Below the pieces are notes generated by a model. The model was not told where the DNA came from and searched no databases. It worked only from the letters and a program-made list of their open reading frames with translations. The translations under genes and the position numbers were made by a program. A DNA stretch of 64,000 nucleotides from Eutypa lata (Eukaryota; Ascomycota; Sordariomycetes; Xylariales; Diatrypaceae), in the NCBI GenBank assembly GCA_022661535.1, contig JAKULF010000005.1:2542001-2606000 (forward strand), in the 5' to 3' direction. Every line of letters starts with the position of its first letter. Within the stretch, counting starts at the first letter, position 1. This document shows positions 34,870 to 43,059 of the stretch, in pieces.

Positions 34870-35573
34870 ATGAGCGACGCATACCGCCGCAGCGGCCGCG
34901 GGGGCGCCGGCAACTTCTACTCGCAAAATGACGTCGCGGAGATCGAGAAGCGGGCGGCAGCCGAGTCCAAGGTCTGAACCCCTTTCCTTTCTACCCCCTT
35001 CCCATTCACCATTCTTCCTCTTCAATTATCAACTCTCAGCTCACGCACAAAGCACAAAAGCAGAACGACCCCGAGGCACAGAAACCCCCACCCTACACCA
35101 ACGACGACGACGAGCCGCCTTCCGACCCCGCAGACCCGCCACGAGCAGTAGCGGCGCCCTTCTCCCCTACCAGTCACAGTCACAGCCACAGTGGAGGAGG
35201 TAGCAACAACTCATCAGCACAACAACAAGTGTACGCGCGCTCCGGCAGGGGCGGGGCCGGGAACTTCGTCGATGCCGCCTCTGCTGGTACTCCCCATCTC
35301 ACAGCGACGTCCACCACCACTGCTACAACCAACACCGCACCGCGAGCAGGTCTCTCCGGTCGCGGTGGGGCCGGCAACTGGGCGACGACTGGTAGTGGTG
35401 ATGACGGGGTTCCGGGAGAGGAGAGGGAGCGCCGGCGCAAAGAGGCGCTCGATAGGAGCATACTGCGCGATATGAAGGATTCGCTGCCGCGGCAACCCGA
35501 GAAGATCTACCGCCTGCATGGGGGAGGGGGCGGGGCGGGGCGGGGACGGGTGAAGGAGCTTGAGGAAGTGTAG
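34870..35573 (+). CDS. DUF3602 (GRGGAGNF-repeat) protein, Par32-like
   Basis: Two exons (34870-34971, 35040-35573) give 211 residues. The 68-nt intron has a weak GTCTGA donor and a CTCAG acceptor, and the frame joins cleanly (AAESK to LTHKAQKQND). Three copies of the signature occur: SGRGGAGNF near residues 8-16, SGRGGAGNF after AQQQVYAR, and SGRGGAGNW further on. A charged C-terminal helix (EERERRRKEALDRSILRDM) and a Gly/Arg tail follow. These repeats define the fungal DUF3602 family. Its yeast member Par32 is a phosphoprotein that responds to rapamycin and links nitrogen supply to ammonium transporters; the same role here is only inference. The protein is hydrophilic and probably largely disordered. 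Confidence 0.87.
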
Positions 35574-36239
35574 GTTAGGGAAGGGAGGGGGTAGTAGTGA
35601 TGGGTTGCTGGAAGTTTTTTGTCTTTCTTTGCTGTTCAGAGTTCTTACCGGGGCGAGGGCAGGCGCAAGATCTCTAGAAATCTTGATCTTGCAAGGGAGG
35701 AAGGAACTAGAAGTGCGGATACTTATATATATGCATATACCTAGTCTTCCGCTAGGGGGTCATATGGCAAACGACGCGGATATAATGATAATCATAATGA
35801 GAAACATACCCACGGCAGCGACGCCCTCCTTTGTGAAAGGGTTACGATAAAATCGAGTAGAAGAAAAAAAAGGAAGGGGGGCATATGAATAGGCAAATCA
35901 GATCGATGTGCAACCTTTTTCTTTTCTCGCGGCCTATTTATAGATATAGTATTCCCCCTAAACGCCGGGCCATGCCCTATAAGTCCAGAACAAAAACCTC
36001 ACGCGAACGCCGTAGCAGTAGCAGCCAGACCGCATTTCTGGTGGTGGTAATGGTGGTGTTGTCTCGCCAAAGCTCCATCTGTTGGTCTATTTCCCAGAAC
36101 TTGAACTTGTCCTGATAGAAATAGCTTTCTTTCTTTCTTTTTCTTCTTCTCTCTCCCTTGCCCTCTTCTATCCACCCACCCACCAGCACACAGACAGACA
36201 GACACACACACAGACTCTCTCTCTCTCTCTCTCTCTTTC
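35574..36239. other. Convergent 3' intergenic region with CT-rich repeats
   Basis: This 666-bp gap separates the 3' ends of the DUF3602 gene (plus) and RLP24 (minus). It ends in pyrimidine-rich DNA directly against the RLP24 stop codon. No gene was seen. Confidence 0.55.
36213..36236 (+). repeat. (CT)n dinucleotide repeat
   Basis: About eleven CT units preceded by (AC/AG)n lie immediately beyond the RLP24 stop codon, so within its 3' UTR, read there as (AG)n. Confidence 0.85.
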
Positions 36240-37254
36240 TTACTCCGAATCGTCCTCGTCGACATCCATACCCATATCGACATCCGGAACGACCTCAACG
36301 CCACCATCGACGCGAACCCGCAGCCTCTGCTTCTCCTTCCCGAAGACCTTGGCGGTCTTCTTCTCGTGCTCGGCCGCCGAGATGGCCATGTTCTGGAGCG
36401 CCTCCTCGTTGAGCTCCTCCTCGCCCTGGGCGCGGGCCAGTTCCGCGAGGCGCCGCTTCTCGCTGCCGCGCACCCGCGGCAGCAGATGGCTATGGGTGTT
36501 GACGAGGCGCCGGTCGCTGGCGAGCTCGACCGCCCGCTTGCCCGCCATGCGGCGCCGGTAGAAGACGCGCTCGCGCCGGGACCGGATCTCGGAGATGCGC
36601 CTGTTTTTTTATTAAGTTGTGTTAGCTCGTATAATATGATGAAAATAGGACAGGAATGGAATGGATTGGAATGGAAGGACGCACTCCATAGCCTTGAGCG
36701 TCTTCTGCACCAACTCGCGGTTGTAGCGCACGGGGACGTTGCGGCGCGCGGCGAACTGCAGGGTGCTGTCGACGACCATCTCCTTGCCGGCGGCCTTCCG
36801 GAACGCCTTGGTCCACTTCAGCTTTCTCGGGTTTCGCTTCATCTTGAACTGTGTGTGTGTGGCCGCGGTTGTCAGTTTACTCAAGTATGCCCCCCCATAG
36901 AGATAAGATCTGTCCGTCCTAGTCCCGAAGACTCTTTATAATAATAATACTCGTGAAGCGAGTCGACAAAGGTTCGGTTGATCAGTATAATAGGAAGACG
37001 TACGTTTTTATGGCATTTTGACCGGCAGAATCTGAAAGCCTATAACCTCAAGAGTTAGTATTGTTTTTACCGACAAACATCGCAAGAATAAATAGAGTTG
37101 CGTACCTTGGCATCATTGCGCACGAACTGTATGCCCTTCCCAGGATATACCGGTCTTGAGCACTATCACCACCGATCAATTAGCATTTCAATTTCACAAA
37201 GATGCAGCAGAGACGGGAGGAAAGCCATACGAAGTAACAAGTTTCAATACGCAT
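36240..37254 (-). CDS. RLP24: Ribosome biogenesis protein RLP24
   Basis: Five exons (37254-37231, 37162-37106, 37039-37004, 36848-36685, 36600-36240) give 213 residues, close to the roughly 200 of the family. The start [27 protein letters not shown] and then [28 protein letters not shown] are unmistakable. The L24e zinc ligands are C6, C9, C32 and C36. A helical middle ([20 protein letters not shown]) and an acidic C-terminal tail ([14 protein letters not shown]) follow. RLP24 occupies the eL24 site on nuclear pre-60S particles and recruits the AAA-ATPase Drg1/Afg2, which releases it in the cytoplasm. Three of the four introns fall within the first 55 codons, so the zinc domain is spread over four exons. 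It is divergent from TIM14, with 432 bp between them. Confidence 0.96.
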
Positions 37255-37686
37255 ATTGGCTGTAGGAGGTAGACTCCTCGAAAATGTCTTGCCGTTAGTG
37301 TTGCAAGTTCCGGCGTTGAGTTTGAATGTCTTCCAAACTCCAAAAAAAAGCTTTTGGCAGAAGGACGGAGTGTATCCTGTCGATAAGGAAATTTTAGTGG
37401 ATCGATAGCCTTATCGATATTCTCTGATAGGCAGAGAAGATCTGATTACTGAATTCAATGCCCACACCTGCAGTGACAGAGTGGCTAACTAACGATGTGG
37501 GGCAATGCTGAACAAAAAAGAAAAGTGGCTCGTGCATAATCCTGGCCACTTGACTTGGTTAGTGAAAATTATCGAATCCGAAGCTCACGATCCATCCCAT
37601 CATCACCGGCCGTAGTTCGACGAGCGACTGGCTTTCCCTTTCGGTCCCAACCCTACCAACCAAGCCGATAAATATATACACACAAC
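37255..37686. promoter_or_regulatory. Bidirectional promoter RLP24 / TIM14
   Basis: The 432 bp between the two start codons must hold both promoters. It contains a 9-bp perfect inverted repeat (37380-37388 and 37409-37417) with an ATCGATAG copy between the arms. Weak matches to the yeast RRPE element (TGAAAAATTTT) lie at about 37388-37395 and 37563-37570. The TIM14 side ends in a C/A-rich leader. Confidence 0.55.
37380..37417. promoter_or_regulatory. Inverted repeat TCGATAAGG...CCTTATCGA
   Basis: The arms are perfect over nine bases with a 20-base spacer that contains a third TCGATA copy. The repeat lies about 125 bp upstream of RLP24 and 270 bp upstream of TIM14. It may be a paired factor-binding site; the factor is unknown. 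Confidence 0.4.
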
Positions 37687-38216
37687 ATGGCTTCAGCGCT
37701 CACGATAGGAGCAGGAATCGCAGTGACTGCCTTTCTGGTACGTGTTAATTTGCGCACATGTCAATTCCGTTCAACCAACACTTCGTTCCCCTCAATCACA
37801 ACCGTTAGCTAACCAAAACCCCACCAAACGTACAGGGGCGCGCAGGACTCGTAGCATGGCGGCGGTCACGGGGAGGCGTCGGGGCACTAGGCAAGGCCTT
37901 TTATAAGGGTGGATTCGAGCCGCGCATGAACAAGAGGGAGGCGTCGCTCATCTTGTCCCTCAAGTGAGTTTGGTCCAGTCAGTTATGGCGATATATAAAA
38001 AAAAGATGAAACACTGGTAGGAGCAAGCAAGCAAGCAGAGCAAACCCGGCTAACGAACAACCCAAAACAAACAGCGAGAGGGCCGTCACGAAGGAGAAGA
38101 TCCGCAAGGCCCACCGGACGCTCATGCTGCTGAACCACCCCGATCGCGGGGGGAGCCCCTATCTAGCTACGAAAGTGAACGAGGCGAAGGAGTTCTTGGA
38201 GAAGAACTCTAATTAG
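37687..38216 (+). CDS. PAM18: Mitochondrial import motor subunit TIM14/PAM18 (J-protein)
   Basis: Three exons (37687-37737, 37836-37963, 38075-38216) give 106 residues. Introns have GTACGT and GTGAGT donors, GCTAACC-type branch sites and CAG acceptors. A transmembrane helix covers about residues 3-18 ([16 protein letters not shown]). A short linker with [23 protein letters not shown] is followed by the degenerate J domain with the HPD motif at residues 81-83 ([22 protein letters not shown]). The protein sits in the mitochondrial inner membrane and stimulates the ATPase of mtHsp70 in the TIM23 import motor, usually paired with Pam16. Length and motifs are typical. The expression window may overlap with that of the divergent RLP24. 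Confidence 0.96.
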
Positions 38217-38959
38217 CATTATAATCAACTATGGGCTCGATGAACACAAAAAAGGGAGCAACACAACTACCTCCGTGTGAAAACGGATAGTTACAGCACA
38301 GCATCAGTTTACCGAACGATTGAATCTATTGTAGATATTGTACAACACCACACAACACAGAGCATGTATAAGCGACGGCGTTTCGGAGGGATGGTTACGG
38401 TTACGGTTACGGAAGAAAAACGAACGGGTTCGCATGGGGAATCCATAGACTTTTCCGATTGTGTAAAGTCTGTATTGCATACAACAAAGAGGCCCTACCC
38501 TGGGCAAATTCTCTTCTCAGCTCATTGCCATAGCATGAACTATGATGTGATAATGCTCACGTGAAAGCGATCAACAAGTAACAAATTCACCTATGTACAG
38601 CCTCCTCAGAAATCGACTACTGGGAAACTATCATCAAGTCGCCTCATTGGGTACGTTAGCAAAGCGATTAAAACCACAGCCAGCCCCTGAGCACAAAAAA
38701 CCCGTCCATTCCCTTATTCACGTGATGGAAGGCTACGATAAGTCTAAGTATTGCATGGGATGGTCTTCATCCCCACATTACCAAACAGGTTCTCGATTTC
38801 GCGGAGCTATTAGGGACGTCAGCCACAAAGATATCACATACGCAAATGCCACGTACCAGTTGGACGAGGGTCCTTTTGAACAGGCTCTTGCGACTTCTGA
38901 GGCGGTCCACCATCGTCGCGCTCTCCGTCACTCCACTCCTTGCCGCTATTGAGAAACTA
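38217..38959. other. Convergent 3' intergenic region
   Basis: This 743-bp stretch lies between TIM14 and the Gfd2-like gene. A GGTTAC triplet repeat occurs at about 38394-38412. The open frame 38593-38952 (plus, 119 codons) has an ATG but no recognised family and nearly abuts the 3' end of the opposite gene; it is not accepted. Confidence 0.5.
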
Positions 38960-40979
38960 TTAGTTTAATGACCATAGTGAGGAGATGACATAGATGACGT
39001 CTCTATGAAATAGGGGCACCACGTACTCGGGATCCTCAGCACTCTCAGAGGTATTATTAGGAGGGTTGAGCATCTGTCTGAAAGCCATGACAATCATAGA
39101 CTGCAACGTGAAGTATGCATCGTTTCCAGCGTTGTGGAAATCGTAGCCGGGGTGGTTCAGTTCTCTGCACATGGTTTCGAGACCACGCCCATGCTGGGCC
39201 TGCTCTAGTCTCTGGTACATTGAGCTGGTGTCTACCTCATCTTGAATCTGCGGCACACGCCAGACGTTGTACCCGAGTTTATGTAGATAGGTCAAATCCT
39301 GCCCCATGCCATGGCCAACAAGAATGACTGGTCGCTTGTCCTCTGAGTCACCGTCTCCAATGATGTCGCTTATGCGCTGTGCAATACTCTTCAAAGGGAT
39401 AAGCTCGCTTTGTCTGGATAGGGTAAGTTAGACGAGGGCACTTGACAGGAGTATTTAGCTGGAGGTGTTCTCACCCAAAGTTGAACGCATATGGACAACC
39501 CGCCACAAACTCCGAGTTCACCAGGTGGGAATACTCGTTGATTCTGAAGTGGAACGTCTTGATCTGCGAAAACCAGTTCTCACCATCGTTTCCTGGCGGT
39601 ATGTCCATAATGTCTTCAGTATCAAGGATGGCCAGACCGACTTCAGTAACGAGTTTGTTGTTCCTCTCATATGCTTCTATATCGACGCAGACAAACCGCA
39701 CAGACGAGTCCTTGATGAATGGAGCCGGTTCTTCCACATTCCACCCTGCTGCCTTAGAGGCTATATAGCTGTTAGTAGGTTGGTGAACACAAAACCGCCT
39801 GATCAAACAGAACTCACCGGATTGGGAGACATAGGCTGCTCGAGCTCGAAGACCAAGATATCTCTGGACACGCTTGGTCACGCGACCAAGGTTCTTCTGT
39901 CTCTCAACCTGCTTCATCTTGACTTCCTCTGGGTTTTTCTTCTTTCTCGAAGTGAACGAGTTGTAGATCTCATCCATCGAATCCTTATAGGACTGAAGAA
40001 CAGCGGGCGAGAGGTCGCTTAATTTATCCTGTGGAAAGCCGTATATACTGCGTTGAATAATTTGGAGTGCCTTTTCATTCCCGGCACGCCCCAGGAATCT
40101 AGGAACTGGCGTGTCAGAGCTGCCGAATGTGAGGAAGAACTTGTCTCGGGCCCCGCCATGAGGAATTCTCAGGTTTTTGTAGAGCTTTACATTGGCGATC
40201 TTGAGAAAATGCTCGAATTGAGCACTGGGTACGAGTAGAAGGGGATCTTTGGATCCATTTGGATCCAAGATATAGAAGCTGTGTCTCTAATTAATAGAAC
40301 GCTCACTATCACCCACGCCTATGCCTTGGGTGTCGTTCAGAGAATCAAGAAGGGACGCTACTTACAAATCCCAGACATAGGTCTTATTAAGCAAGCATAC
40401 TTTGAAGTAGGTTCCAACCTGTATAGTTGTTAGGAAAAGTTACAAATGCTCTAGTCAATAAACTCACCTCAGCGCCGTTCGTCGTTCCGACATAGAGATA
40501 TGGATATTTCTTGATGAGCTTGAAAGCTACGAACTCCATGCCTTTTGGGGATGCCTCGCCCACTCCCAGCGTGAAGGAGTTGGATGATTCGTGGGCATCA
40601 TCTCCAGATTTTGTGTCCTGTCTGCTTTCAAAAGCGCTCGAGCGACCTAAGATAGTTATTAGTCTGCTGCCTGAATTGTATTCTCAGATATATAATTACC
40701 CGAAGCATAGGTGTCGTGTTGATCGTAATCCTAGCCGTCGTCAGTCACTATTGTCAACTTGGCGAGAGACCTCTTGTTGATCTCGAAGTCTTCCACATCA
40801 TCATCATCTCCTTCCCATTCCTATGTTACAGGTGTCCGACGAAGTATGTCCTCAGATGAAAGTGCCAAAGGCTGGTTCTCTGAATTATCCTATTTCTCAC
40901 TTGGACTCACTGATCTGTTGCGGGAAGAAACCTTCAGGTCACTAGACCAACGGCTAGCATGGCCGGCCGGTTCTGCCAT
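38960..40979 (-). CDS. Gfd2/YDR514C-like DEDDh-fold nuclease; three in-frame TAG in first exon
   Basis: Six exons fit in frame: 40979-40700, 40646-40468, 40418-40366, 40278-39818, 39760-39475 and 39413-38960 (571 codons with the stop). The DEDDh exonuclease signature is visible: VDIEAYE (Asp/Glu near codons 351 and 353), GHGMGQDLTYL, and HNAGNDAYFTL near the C-terminus. This matches the RNase H-fold domain of the fungal Gfd2/YDR514C proteins. Yeast Gfd2 is linked to the mRNA-export factor Dbp5; the enzymatic role is unproven. The first exon, from the ATG at 40979, contains TAG at codons 30, 53 and 83 and no TAA or TGA. Either a 180-nt intron (codons 24-83, GTGAGT donor, ACTGAC branch site, GGCTAG acceptor) is removed, or the TAGs are edited, read through or disabling. 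A shorter product could start at the ATG of GMEFVAFK in exon 2. Confidence 0.8.
40731..40910 (-). other. 180-nt stretch holding three in-frame TAG codons: alternative intron
   Basis: Codons 24-83 of the Gfd2-like gene begin with GTGAGT and end with GGCTAG, with ACTGAC shortly before the end. They therefore satisfy splice rules and are a multiple of three. Read as protein, the same stretch is open apart from TAG at 40892-40890, 40823-40821 and 40733-40731, and is acidic and polar like its surroundings (EWEGDDDDVEDFEINKRSLA). Confidence 0.5.
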
Positions 40980-41742
40980 TGTTGCTTTCAAGGTGTGAGA
41001 GTGTTGTAGAAAGGTAATTGTGGAGTGATACGTGAAAAGGGGGGACAAGAGAACCTGCCAATAACTGCTTAGATTCGTAGCAGTCCTTGCTCAAGACAGT
41101 AATAACGTGATGAAAACGAAATTAGTGGGATTGGAGGTACTGTAATTAGAAGCAGAATGCAGAGAGTGTGCAGACTTAGAAATGTACAAAGACGGAGTTG
41201 TTCACATCTGCATGTATGCTAGGTATGTGAGGATAAAGCTTGCTACCTAACGTGTAACATTGTTTGTAAATGCAAAGGCTGTTAAATTGTATGTAGGCAG
41301 GTACTACTACTTAAAGTTATTACGTGCAGAAAAACTTCGGGTAAATACATTACATATAAAGCCGACGCGCTTTCCCTTTGGACCTTTCCACGGTGTTGAG
41401 GCAGGTACTGGGAAACATCAAACCCTAGCGTTATTGATTGGGGACCTTTTGGTGGACATGTAAGAACCTTCTCAGCAGGTATGCTGTCCGTTGGGCACTG
41501 ACCAAGACTAAACAATAAGCTTTTAACAAATAGTGTTCATTGCTCTATGTAAGGACAATTGCATCCATTAATGATTGAGGAGGCATATACATAAGACATT
41601 TGTATGGAGCAGCAAGCGAGTCCAACAGGATAGGTGTACACGCATGTGGATATAAAGTTATTACCAAAACTTATTTCTTCTCCTTCCCAAACATGTTACG
41701 AGATCAACTTTCCTACTCTTTTCCTACCTACCTCTAGTATCT
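40980..41742. other. Intergenic region, no gene recognised
   Basis: This 763-bp stretch holds the promoter of the Gfd2-like gene and the 3' UTR of the BTB-like gene. Nothing else was seen. Confidence 0.55.
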
Positions 41743-42443
41743 TCAGTTAAATATCTCGATATTAGGAATAGCCATCAAACCCCCATTCTGGCTGCTAATC
41801 TGCAGCATCCGACTACTTATATCATACAGCGTAGTTTTCTTCAGCTTTTCGAGAACCGCCTTCCGCATTTCATCGTTCATCAACCTCTCTAGATAATGGC
41901 AAAGAACATTGACCAGGAGCCTATGAAGCGTGTTTTGGCGCGGGATCTCCTCTAGGAGAGACGCCACCTCGACGGGGTCGAACCTAATTTCTCCTTGCTT
42001 ATTGCAGTAGTAGTGCAGAACCACGCGGAGGATGTAGTCCTGGAACTCGCGCACTTGCATGATGCCTCCGAACCTCCAAGCTGCGACGCACTCATGGTAG
42101 TCGCCGAAGTCCAGCAGCTTTCTGACAAACCCGTTGTCGTCTCGAGGCGCGGCGAGCCACGCGGCGAAGAACTCCAGCGTTAAGTCTTCGAAGCTGCGGA
42201 AATTGAACCCGATGATGATCGGCTTCGTGACGTGTTCGCGGTACGTCTGTGAGTATTTCTCGAGAAGTTGCGTCTTGACCTCGACAGATACCCCCGATCC
42301 CGGCATGAGGAGAACGGACTCCCTATTTGCGCTTTGTGTGCTAGTTAGCATAACTGATAATATGATACTTTAAGATGCAGACTCTGTGAAGCTTACCTAG
42401 GACCAAGAATGATTTCCGTAAGATCATCTATGTATTCTGCCAT
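41743..42443 (-). CDS. Divergent BTB/POZ-like protein
   Basis: Two exons (42443-42397, 42340-41743) give 214 residues. Exon 1 encodes MAEYIDDLTEIILGP and ends at GTAAGC. The acceptor ACTAG with a TGCTAAC branch site continues STQSANRESVLLMPGSG. The segment TKPIIIGFNFRSFEDLTLEFFAAWLAAP fits the strand-helix-helix part of fungal BTB proteins. KLLDFGDYHECVAAWRFGGIMQVREFQDYILRVV has the usual position of the following helical region. The C-terminal LHRLLVNVLCHYLERLMNDEM block is also common in that group. BTB proteins mediate dimerisation or Cullin-3 contact. The core is divergent, so the assignment is by overall pattern and could be wrong. It lies upstream of the Gfd2-like gene in the same orientation. 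Confidence 0.65.
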
Positions 42444-43059
42444 GATGCCTAATAAACGACGTGAGCGACAAATCAAGATATCTCTAATGCATTAATATAT
42501 GGCTTTGTGGTGCGAGTGGAGTCTACTAGGGAAAGTTCCATGGAAAATCAAGGCGGTCTTTATAGCAAGAACGATATAAGAGATCAGAGTCTACACTCCA
42601 ACCACGTATCCATACTCGTGGTGACCAGTTCCAATCAATCCTAGAACTCGCGAGTTCCTAACAGGAGCTGAGAGACGAAGTGAGTAAATACATATAGTCA
42701 ATACGACGGCAGGTGTATTTGTTGCCCGCCCGCAAATACGTTCCATCATGGTTTGGTTCAGACGGCTAGCTTGACTCAGTAAATATGAAGACCTATATAA
42801 TATAGGAGGTTGGAACTTAGTACGATCCTTTTACATTATGTGCTGGCTACATGCCTGCCATGAACCATAACGTGAAAAACTTGAGTCACTAAAGTCAACT
42901 ATTGTTGTTCGTGAATATTAGAGGAAATACGGTCCCGAGTAGTCATACATAGTTACATATAGCAAACACAATTATGTCCCGACGCCTGCTCCTAGTAATA
43001 GTAACACCCCAGCTTAGGATATATAATGACAAGTCTGTGACTAACACGAACCCCTGGAT
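42444..43059. other. Intergenic region between tandem minus-strand genes
   Basis: This 616-bp stretch holds the promoter of the BTB-like gene and the 3' UTR of Ku80. No other feature was recognised. Confidence 0.5.

Noticed and set aside
38593..38952. 119-codon plus-strand frame before the Gfd2-like gene end
   Set aside because: No family resemblance, and it sits in a convergent 3' region where UTRs are expected.
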